Shown: positions 16,699-26,571, counted from the stretch's first letter. The stretch: DNA of 64,000 bases from Streptomyces luteolus (GCF_029968015.1 NZ_JASCIS010000033.1:23345-87344), one strand, 5' to 3'. Program-made: numbers and translations. The notes: generated by a model not told the origin, from the sequence alone.

Positions 16699-16758
16699 GT
16701 CCCACTGACCGGAACCGGGCGACCGGGTCGGTCGGAAGGTGCTTCCGGTCAGTGGGAC
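16699..16758. promoter_or_regulatory. Paired operator: perfect 16-bp inverted repeat between kshA and SDR 2
   Basis: GTCCCACTGACCGGAA (16699-16714) and its exact reverse complement TTCCGGTCAGTGGGAC (16743-16758) face each other across 28 bases, centred between two divergent starts. The same half-sequence recurs, nearly intact, at 33836, 34317, 43985 and 44068, always in promoter gaps of this cluster. A spacer of ~28 bp is long for a hairpin terminator and fits two repressor sites on opposite strands. Confidence 0.65.
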
Positions 16759-16847
16759 GCTCCGCGACCCGCGTCCGGGGCGCCGGTATGGTCCTGTGCC
16801 TCTGTCCGTGTGTCCTCCTGTGCGCCGCAGCCAGAAAAGGGGCCGTG

Positions 16848-17594
16848 ATGAACCGTTTCGAGGGCGTCCGTGTCGTACTCACCGGGGCGGGCTCGGGCAT
16901 CGGGCGGGCCACCGCGGTCCGTCTGGTGGCCGAGGGTGCGGCCGTCTTCGCCGTCGACCTCTCGGGCGACGGCCTGGCAGCGACAGCCGTCGCGGCGGCC
17001 GGGCCCGGGCGGATCGTCACCCGAGTCGCCGACGTGGGTGACGAGGGCGCGGTGGTGGACGCCGTGCGTGCGGCCGTCGCCGAACTGGGGGGTGTCGACG
17101 TCCTGGTGAACGTGGCGGGCATCCACCGCACCACACCGATCGAGCGGCTCACCGTTGAGGACCTGAACCAGCTCTTCGCGGTCAATACGGTGGGTACGGC
17201 GCTGTTCTGCCGTGAGGTGCTGCCCCAACTCCCGGACGGCACCGGCGTAATCGTCAATGTGGCGTCCTCCGCGGCGGCGCACGGCACCCCCTTCATGACC
17301 GCGTACGCGGCGTCCAAGGGAGCGGTCCTCTCCTTCTCGCTGTCCCTCGCCGCCGAGGTGGCGCACCGCGGGATCCGCGTCGTGCCCGTATCGCCCGGTA
17401 CGGTCCGTACCCCGCTCGTCGGGCCGCAGGTGCTGCCGCCCGAGTTGGATGCGAGCCATTACGCGCGGATCCGTCCGCCGTTCGGTGCCGCAGACCCGGG
17501 ACAGATCGCCGCAGTCATCGCCTTCTCGGCGTCCATGGACGGGAGTTACCTCACCGGCGCCGAGGTGCGGGTGGACGGGGGGTCCCACATATGA
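16848..17594 (+). CDS. SDR-family oxidoreductase (steroid-cluster SDR 2)
   Basis: 248 aa; ATG 16848 (MNRFEGVRVVLTGAG) is preferred over in-frame upstream starts because AGGGG precedes it and the SDR fold begins immediately. Motifs: TGAGSGIG, an Asp in FAVDLSG pointing to NAD, VNVAG in place of NNAG, catalytic YAASK, and SYLTGAEVRVDGG at the end. Predicted hydroxysteroid or hydroxyacyl dehydrogenase; the position is unknown. It shares the paired operator with kshA, so it is probably induced together with the ring-opening enzymes. Confidence 0.82.
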   Translation: MNRFEGVRVVLTGAGSGIGRATAVRLVAEGAAVFAVDLSGDGLAATAVAAAGPGRIVTRVADVGDEGAVVDAVRAAVAELGGVDVLVNVAGIHRTTPIERLTVEDLNQLFAVNTVGTALFCREVLPQLPDGTGVIVNVASSAAAHGTPFMTAYAASKGAVLSFSLSLAAEVAHRGIRVVPVSPGTVRTPLVGPQVLPPELDASHYARIRPPFGAADPGQIAAVIAFSASMDGSYLTGAEVRVDGGSHI

Positions 17595-17622
17595 CGTGGC
17601 GCGATCGCGGGCGTGAAGTCAC

Positions 17623-17669
17623 TCACTGGGACTGACGCTTGCCCCTTACGAGAACCAATTCTAGTTTTT
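17623..17669 (+). promoter_or_regulatory. Promoter/operator region upstream of the side-chain operon
   Basis: Two elements: CTCACTGGGAC (17623-17633), a partial copy of the CCGGTCAGTGGGAC element, and an AT-rich GAGAACCAATTCTAGTTTTT (17650-17669) with the dyad AGAA-n4-TTCT. The latter resembles the spacing of KstR-type TetR operators without matching their known consensus. The AATTC...AGTTTT part recurs at 32057-32071. Function inferred. Confidence 0.45.
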
Positions 17670-17799
17670 GGGTGTGGCGCTGACCCGGTCCCACCTCCGG
17701 GCCGCTCGCGTCAGTCACCGCTCCGCCCGGAGCCGGTGGCCAACCAGGCTCGTCCGTCCCGCTGTCGGATGCCGGGCCGCCCCACCCTTACGGAGAACC

Positions 17800-18960
17800 A
17801 TGGCCGAGGCCGTCATCGTCGACGCCGCGCGCACGCCGGTCGGCCGGCGCCGCGGCGCCCTGTCCGCCCTGCATCCGGCGCAGTTGCTCGGCCTGACCCA
17901 GCGAGGGCTCATCGACCGCTCGGGCATAGCACCGGAGGTGGTCGAGCAGGTGATCGGCGGCTGCGTCACCCAGGCGGGGGAGCAGTCCAACAACGTCACC
18001 CGCAACGCCTGGCTGCACGCCGGACTGCCGCCCACCACCGCGTGCACGTCCATCGACTGCGCCTGCGGCTCGTCCCAGCAGGCCGTGCACCTGGTCGCCG
18101 GGCTCATCGCCTCCGGCGCGATCGAGGCGGGAATCGGCTGTGGCGTGGAGTCGATGAGCCGAGTCTTCCTCGGCCAGGCGCTCACCCCGGAGACCGGGTC
18201 GCCGGTGCCGGCGGACTTCGCCCTCGACATGCCCGACCAGTTCAACGCCGCCGAGCGCATCGCCCGCAAGCGCGGCATCAGCCGCGCCGACGCGGACGCC
18301 TTCGGCGTCGCCTCGCAGCGCAAGGCCGCCACCGCCTGGGCAGAAGGGCGCTTCGACGGGCAGATCATCGAGGTCGACGCGCCCGTGCACGGACCCGATG
18401 GGCCGACCGGCGAGACCACCCGCGTCACCCGCGACGAGGGGCTGCGCGCCACCACGCCGGAGAAGGTCGACGCGCTGAAGCCGGTGATCCCCGACGGCAT
18501 CCACACCGCCGCCAACTCCTCCCAGATCAGCGACGGGGCCGCCGCCGTCCTGCTGATGAGCGAGCAGCGCGCCGAGCGGCTCGGCCTTCGCCCCCGCGCG
18601 CGGATCGTCGCCTCCGGCATGGTCGGCTCCGATCCGTACTACCACCTGGACGGGCCCGTGGAGGCCACCGCGCACGTGCTGCGCCGGGCTGGGATGACGC
18701 TGGGGGACATCGATGTGGTCGAGATCAACGAGGCGTTCGCCTCGGTGGTGCTGTCCTGGGCGCAGGTCCACAAGGCAGACATGGCCAAGGTCAACGTCAA
18801 CGGCGGAGCCATCGCTCTCGGCCATGCGGTGGGCTCCACCGGCGCCCGGCTCATCACCCAGGCCGTGAACGAATTGGAGCGCGCAGACCGGTCCACCGCG
18901 CTCGTCACCATGTGCGCCGGTGGCGCGCACTCCACCGCCACCATCATCGAACGCATCTGA
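17800..18960 (+). CDS. fadA5: Acetyl-CoA acetyltransferase (thiolase), FadA5-like
   Basis: 386 aa from ATG 17800 with GGAG upstream; the open frame to the left is non-coding. It is a classical degradative thiolase with nucleophilic Cys89 in CACGSSQQA, the His of NGGAIALGHAVGSTG, and the C-terminal catalytic Cys in VTMCAGGAHSTATIIERI. The CGSSQQA signature and ending match FadA5, which thiolytically removes acetyl-CoA from 3,22-dioxo-C24 steroid thioesters in M. tuberculosis. It begins the side-chain operon and is followed ten bases later by the fused acyl-CoA dehydrogenase. Generic thiolase activity is near certain; the steroid substrate is inferred. Confidence 0.88.
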   Translation: MAEAVIVDAARTPVGRRRGALSALHPAQLLGLTQRGLIDRSGIAPEVVEQVIGGCVTQAGEQSNNVTRNAWLHAGLPPTTACTSIDCACGSSQQAVHLVAGLIASGAIEAGIGCGVESMSRVFLGQALTPETGSPVPADFALDMPDQFNAAERIARKRGISRADADAFGVASQRKAATAWAEGRFDGQIIEVDAPVHGPDGPTGETTRVTRDEGLRATTPEKVDALKPVIPDGIHTAANSSQISDGAAAVLLMSEQRAERLGLRPRARIVASGMVGSDPYYHLDGPVEATAHVLRRAGMTLGDIDVVEINEAFASVVLSWAQVHKADMAKVNVNGGAIALGHAVGSTGARLITQAVNELERADRSTALVTMCAGGAHSTATIIERI

Positions 18961-18969
18961 GGGGGCGTC

Positions 18970-21177
18970 ATGACCATCGGTCTCACCGAGGAACACCGCG
19001 ACCTGCGCGACGCCGTCCGCACCTTCGCCGAACGGCACGTCACCCAGGACGCCGTCCGCCGCGCCGTCGACGCCAAGGACGAGACCCCGCCGCCGTACTG
19101 GGGGCAACTCGCCCGGCAGGGGCTGCTCGGCCTGCATCTGCCCGAGCAGCACGGCGGATCCGGCTACGGTCTGCTTGAACTTGCCGTAGTCATTGAGGAG
19201 TTGGGGCGCGCCCTGGCTCCGGGGCCGCTTCTGCCCAGCACCCTCGCCGCAGCCGTACTGCACCGGGCCGGGCACACCGAACCGCTGGCCGCGCTCGCCG
19301 GCGGAAGCCGGATCGGCGCGGTCGGACTCGCTCCCGGCACTCTCGGTCTCACCCGCGCCGAGGACGGCACAGCGAGCGTCAGCGGAGAATCGGAACTCGT
19401 CGTCGGCGGCCACCTCGCTGACCTCTTCGTGCTACCGGTCCGCGACGGCGATGGCCTCGCCTGGATCGTGCTGCCCCGTTCCGCGGCGTCGGTGGACGAC
19501 GTCGCGAGCCACGACCTCACCCGCCGCTCGTCCAGGCTGCGGCTGCGGGACGTGATCGTCCGGGGCCCCGACATCCTCGACGTCGACGAGCACGGGCCAG
19601 TCGACCTGGCCGCGGCGCTGTTCGCGGCGGAGGCGGCGGGCATCGCCGACCGCTCCGTCACCACCGCCGCCGACTACGCCCGGGTGCGCGAGCAGTTCGG
19701 CCGACCGGTCGGTCAGTTCCAGGGGGTCAAGCACCGCTGCGCGCGGATGCTCGCCCAGGCCGAGCAGGCCAGAGCCTGCGCCTGGGACGCGGCACGTGCG
19801 GCAGACCCTGGCGCCGGGACCGATCCGAGCCAGGCGGCGCTCGCCGCCGCCGTGGCCGCCGCGACCAGTGTGGAGGCGGGCTTCGCCACCACGAAGGACT
19901 GCATCCAGATCCTCGGCGGCATCGGCTTCACCTGGGAGCACGACGCGCATCTCGCACTGCGCCGCGCCCAGACCCTGCGCATCACCCTCGGCTCGACGGC
20001 CCATTGGCGCCGCCGGGTCGCCCGCCTCACTCTGGAAGGGGCCCGCAGGACCCTTAGTGTCGAGCTGCCGCCTGAGGCGGAGAGCGCTCGCGCCTCCGTA
20101 CGGGCCGAACTCCGCGCAGCTGCCGCACTGGAGGGCAAGGAGCGCCTGACTCGGCTCGCCGACGACGGCTACACGGCACCGCATCTGCCCGCCCCCTGGG
20201 GCAAGGGAGCCGACGCCGTGACGCAGCTCGTCATCGCCGAGGAGTTGCGGGCGGCCGCCCTGACCCCCGTGGACATGATCATCGGTGGCTGGGTGGTGCC
20301 GACGCTCATCGCCCACGGCAGCGCCGGGCAGCAGGAGCGCTTCCTGGCCCCGAGCCTCCGTGGCGACCTGGCGTGGTGCCAGCTGTTCAGCGAGCCAGGG
20401 GCGGGCTCGGACCTCGCGGGTCTGACCACTCGCGCGGAGAAGGCAGACGGCGGCTGGCTGATAACCGGACAGAAGGTGTGGACCTCCATGGCCCGCGACG
20501 CCCACTGGGGTGTCCTGCTCGCCCGCAGCGACGCCGACGTGCCCAAGCACAAAGGTCTGTCGTACTTCCTCCTCGACATGACGAGCCCCGGCCTCGACAT
20601 CAGACCGCTGCGGCAGATCACCGGTGAGGCCGAGTTCAACGAGGTCTTCCTCGACCAGGTTTTCATCCCCGACGATCTGCTCGTCGCGGGACCCGGCGAC
20701 GGCTGGAAACTTGCCCGCATCACCCTCGCCAACGAGCGCGTTGCCCTCTCGGACGACACCGTGGGCTCGGGAGCCCAGACGCTCCTCGACATGGCCGCGG
20801 CCACACCGGACATCGTCGACGACGCACGCCTGACCGAGCTCGGCCGCGCCCTGTGCGACGGACAGTCGGGTGCCCTGCTCGGCCTGCGCACGACTCTTCG
20901 CTCGGTCGCCGGGCAGCAGCCGGGCGCCGAGGCCAGCATCGCCAAACTGCTCGGCGTCGAACACCAGCAGCAGGTCTGGGAGATGTGCGTGGAATGGCAG
21001 GGCACGGACGCGCTGACCGGTGAAGGCCGTCGGCACGACCCCACCTGGATGTTCCTCAACTCTCGTTGCATGTCCATCGCGGGCGGTACGACCGAGGTCC
21101 AGCTGAACATCATCGGCGAGCGGCTGCTGGGCCTGCCGCGCGACCCCGAACCAGTGCGGAAATCGCGCCCGGCCTGA
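18970..21177 (+). CDS. fadE34: Fused double acyl-CoA dehydrogenase, FadE34 (ChsE3)-like
   Basis: 735 aa, about twice the usual ACAD length, and two ACAD units are visible. Residues ~1-365 include QHGGSGYGLLELAVVIEELG, VREQFGRPVGQFQGVKH and ILGGIGFTWEHD. Residues ~370-735 include AWCQLFSEPGAGSDLAGL, TGQKVWTSMA and SIAGGTTEVQLNIIGERLLG. Steroid ACADs are alpha2beta2 heterotetramers; FadE34 of M. tuberculosis is the known single-chain fusion and acts on the five-carbon (C24) steroid side chain. The same architecture beside fadA5, chsH3 and fadD17 homologues supports that role. The product is an enoyl-CoA for the MaoC hydratase 39 bp downstream. Confidence 0.85.
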   Translation: MTIGLTEEHRDLRDAVRTFAERHVTQDAVRRAVDAKDETPPPYWGQLARQGLLGLHLPEQHGGSGYGLLELAVVIEELGRALAPGPLLPSTLAAAVLHRAGHTEPLAALAGGSRIGAVGLAPGTLGLTRAEDGTASVSGESELVVGGHLADLFVLPVRDGDGLAWIVLPRSAASVDDVASHDLTRRSSRLRLRDVIVRGPDILDVDEHGPVDLAAALFAAEAAGIADRSVTTAADYARVREQFGRPVGQFQGVKHRCARMLAQAEQARACAWDAARAADPGAGTDPSQAALAAAVAAATSVEAGFATTKDCIQILGGIGFTWEHDAHLALRRAQTLRITLGSTAHWRRRVARLTLEGARRTLSVELPPEAESARASVRAELRAAAALEGKERLTRLADDGYTAPHLPAPWGKGADAVTQLVIAEELRAAALTPVDMIIGGWVVPTLIAHGSAGQQERFLAPSLRGDLAWCQLFSEPGAGSDLAGLTTRAEKADGGWLITGQKVWTSMARDAHWGVLLARSDADVPKHKGLSYFLLDMTSPGLDIRPLRQITGEAEFNEVFLDQVFIPDDLLVAGPGDGWKLARITLANERVALSDDTVGSGAQTLLDMAAATPDIVDDARLTELGRALCDGQSGALLGLRTTLRSVAGQQPGAEASIAKLLGVEHQQQVWEMCVEWQGTDALTGEGRRHDPTWMFLNSRCMSIAGGTTEVQLNIIGERLLGLPRDPEPVRKSRPA

Positions 21178-21216
21178 CGTCCACCTTCCCAACTGCCCGA
21201 ACCCGAAAGGCCGTCC

Positions 21217-22110
21217 ATGCCCATCGACCGGCACAAGGCGCTCGGCGCCGAACCGTCCCGGCGCGACATCAGCTGGAGCACCCGTGACGTGCTCCTCTAC
21301 CACCTCAGCCTGGGCGCCGGAGCCGACGCGGCCACCGGCCCCGAACTGCACCTCACCTACGAACGCGGCCTCACGGTCCTTCCGACCTTCGCCGTGGTCG
21401 CGGGCTCCGGGCCTTCGGCCGGTGACGCCCCCGCCATCGGCAACGCGATGCCCGGCATCGACATCGACCTGCGCTCCATGCTGCATGCAGGACAGGGACT
21501 CGCGATCCACCGCCCGCTACCGGTGTCAGGCACCGCGACACTCACCTCACGCGTCACCGAGGTCTGGGACAAGGGGAAGGCGGCGCTGATCGTCCTCGAG
21601 TCGGCCGCCAACGCGCCCGACGGCGAGGCCCTGTGGACCACGACCACCCGCATCTGGGTCAGGGGCGAGGGCGGGTTCGGAGGCGAGCCGGGACCGGAGG
21701 AAGTCGTGCCCGAGCCCGAGGGCCCGGCCGACCACGTCCTTGACACGTCGACCACACCCGGGCAGGCACTCCTGTACCGGCTCAACGGCGACCTCAACCC
21801 CCTGCATGCCGACCCGGAGTTCGCGAAGGCCGCCGGTTTCGACCGCCCGATCCTGCACGGCCTCGCCTCGTACAGCCTGGTCGGCAAGGCCCTCGTCGAC
21901 GGACTCCTCGACGGCGACGTGACGCGACTGACCGGCCTGAACGTACGGTTCGCCGGATCGCTGACCCCGGGGGAGACGATCCGCACCTCCGTCTGGCGCG
22001 GCGCGGGCACAGACGCGGACGGGGCCGAGCGGCTTGTCCTGCGCTCCACCTGCCCGGAGCGTTCGGACGCGCCGGTGCTCACCCACGCGACCGCGACGGT
22101 CCGCGCGTGA
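21217..22110 (+). CDS. chsH3: Double-hotdog enoyl-CoA hydratase (MaoC), ChsH3-like
   Basis: 297 aa. It has two hotdog halves as in eukaryotic MFE-2 hydratase 2. The C-terminal catalytic half carries LLYRLNGDLNPLHADPEFAK and FDRPILHGLASY with the Asp/His dyad of R-specific hydratases; the N-terminal half is a degenerate lid. Predicted reaction: hydration of the C22-C23 double bond made by the FadE34-like enzyme. M. tuberculosis ChsH3 (Rv3538) has this layout. Its stop overlaps the GTG of the thioesterase gene. A frameshifted paralogue lies at 30363-31216. Confidence 0.82.
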   Translation: MPIDRHKALGAEPSRRDISWSTRDVLLYHLSLGAGADAATGPELHLTYERGLTVLPTFAVVAGSGPSAGDAPAIGNAMPGIDIDLRSMLHAGQGLAIHRPLPVSGTATLTSRVTEVWDKGKAALIVLESAANAPDGEALWTTTTRIWVRGEGGFGGEPGPEEVVPEPEGPADHVLDTSTTPGQALLYRLNGDLNPLHADPEFAKAAGFDRPILHGLASYSLVGKALVDGLLDGDVTRLTGLNVRFAGSLTPGETIRTSVWRGAGTDADGAERLVLRSTCPERSDAPVLTHATATVRA

Positions 22111-22778
22111 GCGCCGGCACGCGGGAGACGGGCACGGGGCATCAGACGGGCGAGACGGGTCGTCGGGACGCGCCTCTACTCGTCGCCACGCCCCATGACG
22201 ACGGCGTCGACGCCGCGGTCGACGCCGCCCGCCGGGTGATCGCGGGACTGCTCGCCGCGGGTGACCAGACCGGCCTCGAACTCGGCGCCGTCACCGCACA
22301 GTTGATCGCCGTGGCGGATCACCTGGAGGCACACGCCCCCGACCGGGCGGCACGTCTGGCCGTGATGTGGCAGGGCGAGGGGGTGACCCGCCACGACCCG
22401 GTCACCGGACCCGAGAACGCCATCGCCCCGCCGCTGACCCTGCACGGCATGGACGACGGGTCGATCCAGGGCACGGTCACCCTCGGCCTGCCCTACCAGG
22501 GCCCGCCGGGACACGTCCACGGCGGTGTCTCCGCGCTCCTGCTCGACCACACACTCGGCGTGGCGAACCACTGGGGCGGCCCTTCGGGCATGACCGCCGA
22601 ACTGACCCTGCGCTACCGGCGCCCCACACCGCTGTTCGAGCCGCTGACGATCACGGCTCGGCAAGTGTCCGTGGACGGGTCCCGCATCCGCACGGTCGGC
22701 GCCATCTCGGCCGGCGGCCGCGAATGCGTCACGGCTGAGGGTCTGTTCATCAACAAGCACCTGCCGCGCCCGGATTGA
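22107..22778 (+). CDS. Hotdog-fold thioesterase, PaaI-like
   Basis: 223 aa from GTG 22107, overlapping the previous stop (GTGA). The hotdog domain occupies the C-terminal half, with GHVHGGVSALLLDHTLGVAN carrying the HGG motif of 4HBT/PaaI thioesterases and the following Asp. The N-terminal ~80 residues are helical and unassigned. Predicted to hydrolyse CoA thioesters, possibly releasing CoA from stalled steroid acyl-CoAs; this housekeeping role is inferred. No membrane or export signal is seen. Confidence 0.72.
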   Translation: MSAGTRETGTGHQTGETGRRDAPLLVATPHDDGVDAAVDAARRVIAGLLAAGDQTGLELGAVTAQLIAVADHLEAHAPDRAARLAVMWQGEGVTRHDPVTGPENAIAPPLTLHGMDDGSIQGTVTLGLPYQGPPGHVHGGVSALLLDHTLGVANHWGGPSGMTAELTLRYRRPTPLFEPLTITARQVSVDGSRIRTVGAISAGGRECVTAEGLFINKHLPRPD

Positions 22779-22915
22779 GCCCGACTCGCCCCCTCGTACC
22801 ACTGAGCGGGAGCGGAGCACCGCCCCGCACGGGCCCGCGCCGAGGATGGGCCGCGGGCGCGGGGAGGCCGCCATTGGCGGGTCACCCCGGAGCGCCGCTA
22901 CCAAAAGGGAGAGTG

Positions 22916-23674
22916 ATGGGAAGCCTCGAAGGCAGGGTCGCGATCGTCACCGGAGCCGGGCAGGGGGTGGGGCGTGGCATCGCTCTCGCGCTCGCCGCCG
23001 AGGGTGTCTCCATCGCCGTGGCAGGGCGTACGGCGGCGAAGCTGACCGCGGTCTGCGAAGAACTGCGAGCCCGTGGGGTGGAGGCGGAGCCCTTCGTCTT
23101 CGACGTGCTCGACACCGAGCGCGCCCCCGACGTGGTGGCCGCCGTCGCTGAGCGCTTCGGCCGCATCGACATCCTCGTCAACAACGCCTACACCGGCTCC
23201 TACGGCCCGCTGCTCTCCATGAGCGACGCGGACTTCCAGAAGGGCTTCCACAGCGGCCCGTTCGCCGCCTTCGCCCTCATGAAGGCCACTCATCCGCATC
23301 TCAAGAAGAACGGCGGATCGGTGGTCAATCTGGTCACCTCCGCGATGGTCCGCTGGGACCTGCGCACGTACGGCGCGTACGCCGCGGCCAAGGTGGCCCT
23401 GCGCTCCCTGACCCGCACCGCGGCTGGCGAATGGGGCCGCGACGGAATTCGGGTGAACGCCATCGCCCCGCATGCCACTTCACCGTCGTACGGGAAGTGG
23501 CAGGCCGAACACCCGCAGGAGGCGGCCGAGTTCTGCGCCTCCATACCGCTCGGCTACGTCGGCGACTGCGAGCAGGACATCGGTCGCGCCGTCGTCATGC
23601 TCTGCGGCCCCGACGCCCGCTACCTCACGGGCGCGACCGTCCCACTGGACGGCGGACAGGCCAACTTCGACTGA
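22916..23674 (+). CDS. SDR-family oxidoreductase (steroid-cluster SDR 3)
   Basis: 252 aa; ATG 22916 with AAAAGGGAG upstream. Classical SDR: TGAGQGVGRGIA, an Arg after beta-2 (VAGRTAAKL) suggesting NADP preference, VNNAY, active-site YAAAK (AYAAAKVALRS), and a YLTGATVPLDGGQ terminus. The region between the catalytic Tyr and the end includes HATSPSYGKW, an unusual substrate loop. The substrate is unknown; hydroxysteroid or 3-hydroxyacyl-CoA oxidation are both possible in this operon position. It sits between the thioesterase and an acyl-CoA ligase, 137 bp after the former. Confidence 0.8.
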   Translation: MGSLEGRVAIVTGAGQGVGRGIALALAAEGVSIAVAGRTAAKLTAVCEELRARGVEAEPFVFDVLDTERAPDVVAAVAERFGRIDILVNNAYTGSYGPLLSMSDADFQKGFHSGPFAAFALMKATHPHLKKNGGSVVNLVTSAMVRWDLRTYGAYAAAKVALRSLTRTAAGEWGRDGIRVNAIAPHATSPSYGKWQAEHPQEAAEFCASIPLGYVGDCEQDIGRAVVMLCGPDARYLTGATVPLDGGQANFD

Positions 23675-23697
23675 CGGACCTGCGAGAGGGACCGACC

Positions 23698-25353
23698 GTG
23701 CCACACCACACCATTGCCGACCTGCTGCTCGCGCGGGCCGGGGACGACCACGTGGGTCTGCGCACCCGTGAGCGCAGCTGGTCCTGGGACGAGGTCGTCC
23801 GGGAAAGCGCCGCCCGCGCCGCCTGGGCGAGCCGGCTGCGCACTGAGGGGCCCTTCCACATCGGAGTTCTCCTGGACAATGTCCCGGAGTACGTCTTCTG
23901 GCTGGGCGCCGCCGCGCTCGGCGGCGCGGCCGTCGTCGGCATGAACCCCACACGGCGCGGCGCCGAGCTGGAGCGCGAAGTGAGGCACACCGACTGCCAG
24001 TTGATCGTCACCGACGAGGCCGGACTCGCCCTGCTCGACGGCCTGGACATCGGCGTCGACCGGGACCGCTTCCTGATCGTGGACGCACCGGAGTACGCGG
24101 CCCGGCTCGCCGCACACACCACGGAGCCGACCGCGACCCCGGAGGTGACCGCCGCCACCCGGATGCTGCTCCTGCTGACCTCCGGGACCACCGGCACCTC
24201 CAAGGCCGCGATCTGCTCCCAGGGTCGTCTCGCCGCACTCGGCGCGTCCAACAGCGCCAAGTACGACATCGGCCGTAAGGACATCTGCTACTGCCCGATG
24301 CCGCTCTTCCACGGCAACGCCCTGATGGCGCTCTGGGCCCCGGCGCTCACCGTGGGGGCCACCATCGCCCTCACCGAACGGTTCTCGGCCTCCGGGTTCC
24401 TGCCGGACGTACGGCACTTCTCGGCCACCTACTTCACGTACGTGGGCAAGGCGATCGGCTACATCCTGGGGCAGCCGCGGACGCCGGAGGACTGGAACAA
24501 CCGGCTGACCCACGCGTTCGGCACCGAGGCATCGCCGGAGGACGCCGCCACCTTCCTGAGCCGCTTCGGCTGCCGGCTCGTCGAGGGTTACGGATCCAGC
24601 GAGGGTGCCGGCCTGCTCCGGCGGGCGCCGGACGCCCCCACGGGCGCGCTCGGCGTGCCCGCGCGGGGCGGCGTGCGGATCGTGCACCCGGACAGCCGGG
24701 CCCGCTGCCCAGCGGCCGTGCTCGACCTCCACGGCAGGGTCCTCAACCCCGAGGACGCCATCGGCGAGATCGTCGACACCGAGGGCGCCGCCCGCTTCGA
24801 GGGGTACTACAACAACGAGGCGGCCAACGCGGAACGCGTACGCCACGGCTGGTACTGGACCGGCGACCTCGGCTATGTCGACGAGGCCGGCTACTTCTAC
24901 TTCGCTGGCCGGTCCGGCGACTGGATCAGGGTCGACGGCGAGAACACCTCGGCGCTCCTCACCGAACGGATCCTGCGTCGGCATCCCGGCGTGCTTGCCG
25001 CCGGTGTCTTCGGTGTCCCCGATCCGCGCTCCGGAGACCAGGTGATGGCCGCGATCGAGATAGCGGAGGGGACCCGCTTCGAGGACCTGGACCTGGCGAA
25101 GTTCCTGGCCAGGCAGGAGGACCTCGGCACCAAGGGGGCGCCTCGCTTCGTCCGCGTCTCGCACGCCCTGCCGACGACTGGCTCCAACAAGCTGCGCAAG
25201 AAGGAGATGCAGCTCGCAGGTTGGCGCACCGACGACCCCGTCCACCGCTGGGTCGGCCGCGGCCGGCCTGCGTACGCCCCGATGACCGACGAGGACAAGG
25301 CGGCCCTGCGCGACGAGTTCCACGCGAACGGGCGCGCACGCTTCCTTCCCTGA
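23698..25353 (+). CDS. fadD17: Steroid acyl-CoA ligase, FadD17-like
   Basis: 551 aa from GTG 23698 with GAGAGGGA eight bases before it. It is an adenylate-forming enzyme with P-loop LTSGTTGTSKAA, PLFHGNALMALW, VEGYGSSEG, the hinge region FAGRSGDWIRVDGEN and a late Lys in TGSNKLRKKEM. Features VVGMNPTRRGAELEREVRHTDCQL, PDVRHFSATYFTYVGK and FEGYYNNEAA closely follow M. tuberculosis FadD17, reported to activate steroid side-chain carboxylates. Predicted reaction: ATP-dependent CoA thioesterification of a C24-type steroid acid, the entry step to the adjacent beta-oxidation genes. An intracellular soluble enzyme. Confidence 0.85.
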   Translation: MPHHTIADLLLARAGDDHVGLRTRERSWSWDEVVRESAARAAWASRLRTEGPFHIGVLLDNVPEYVFWLGAAALGGAAVVGMNPTRRGAELEREVRHTDCQLIVTDEAGLALLDGLDIGVDRDRFLIVDAPEYAARLAAHTTEPTATPEVTAATRMLLLLTSGTTGTSKAAICSQGRLAALGASNSAKYDIGRKDICYCPMPLFHGNALMALWAPALTVGATIALTERFSASGFLPDVRHFSATYFTYVGKAIGYILGQPRTPEDWNNRLTHAFGTEASPEDAATFLSRFGCRLVEGYGSSEGAGLLRRAPDAPTGALGVPARGGVRIVHPDSRARCPAAVLDLHGRVLNPEDAIGEIVDTEGAARFEGYYNNEAANAERVRHGWYWTGDLGYVDEAGYFYFAGRSGDWIRVDGENTSALLTERILRRHPGVLAAGVFGVPDPRSGDQVMAAIEIAEGTRFEDLDLAKFLARQEDLGTKGAPRFVRVSHALPTTGSNKLRKKEMQLAGWRTDDPVHRWVGRGRPAYAPMTDEDKAALRDEFHANGRARFLP

Positions 25354-25408
25354 CCACAACCGGCCCTCTGCCGGGACCACGTCCGGCGTGACGACCAAGG
25401 AGAACCAG

Positions 25409-26571
25409 ATGCAACTGCGCGAGAGCGCAGCGCAGCTAGAGCTGCGCCGGGAGCTTCGGGCGTACTTCTCGGGCCTGATGCCCGAGGAGGAGCGCCGCCG
25501 GGCAGGCGAGGAAGGCGTGGGCGGAAGCCGTTTCCGGGAGGTGGTCGCACGGCTCGGCGCCGACGGCTGGCTCGGCATCGGCTGGCCCACCGAGTACGGG
25601 GGCCAGGGCCGGTCCGCCGAGGAGCAGTACGTGTTCTTCGACGAGGTCCAGCGCGCCGGTCTGCCCTTCCCGTTCGTCACCGTGAACACCGTGGGGCCGA
25701 CGCTGATGGCGCACGGCTCCGAGGAGCACAAGAAGCGGTTCCTTCCCGGCATCCTCGCAGGCGACATCGTGTTCGCCATCGGCTACACGGAACCCGGAGC
25801 GGGCACCGACCTCGCCGCTCTGAGCACCCGGGCGCGGCGCGACGGGGATTCCTTCGTGGTGGACGGCAGCAAGATTTTCACCAGTGGCGCGAACACGGCC
25901 GACTACATCTGGCTGGCCGCCAGGACCGACCCGGACGCCCCCAAGCACCGGGGCATCTCCATATTGATCGTGCCGACCGCCGCCGAGGGCTTCTCGTGGA
26001 GCCCGCTGCCGACGGTGGGCGGCATGGTCGTCACCGCCACCTACTACAGCGGCATCCGGGTGCCCGTCGAGGACGTGGTCGGCGAGGTGGACTGCGGCTG
26101 GCGGCTGATCACCGCACAGCTCAACCACGAGCGCATCGGGCTCGCCGCGCTCGGCGGACGCATGATCCAGCTCTGGGAGCGCGTCCTTGAGTGGGCGAAG
26201 GCCAACGGGACAGCCGAACTGCCCTGGGTCCGCGACGAGTTCGCCCGTACGTACGCCCGTCTTGAGGCGATGCGGCTGATGAACTGGAAGATGACGGCCG
26301 CGGTCGCCGCGTCCACGCTCGAAGGCGCCGACGCCGGCGCTGTGAAGGTGTACGGGACCGAGACACATATCGACGTTCAGCGCTCACTCACCCAGATCCT
26401 CGGCGCGGCGGGGCGCATCAGGCCCGAGTCACCCGGGGCTGTCCTCTCAGGCCAGGTCGAACAGCTCTCCCGACAGGGCATCGTGAACACCTTCGGCGGC
26501 GGCGTCAACGAGATCCTGCGCGACATGGTGGCCACCCACGGGCTGGGCCTGCCCCGGGCGGGGCGTGGCGC

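Noticed and set aside
19432..21510. 692-codon minus-strand frame opposite the fused acyl-CoA dehydrogenase
   Set aside because: No domain, and the sense strand carries two complete ACAD units.
22798..22814. ACCACTGAGCGGGAGCG before SDR 3 as an operator copy
   Set aside because: Several mismatches and the gap lies within a probable operon.
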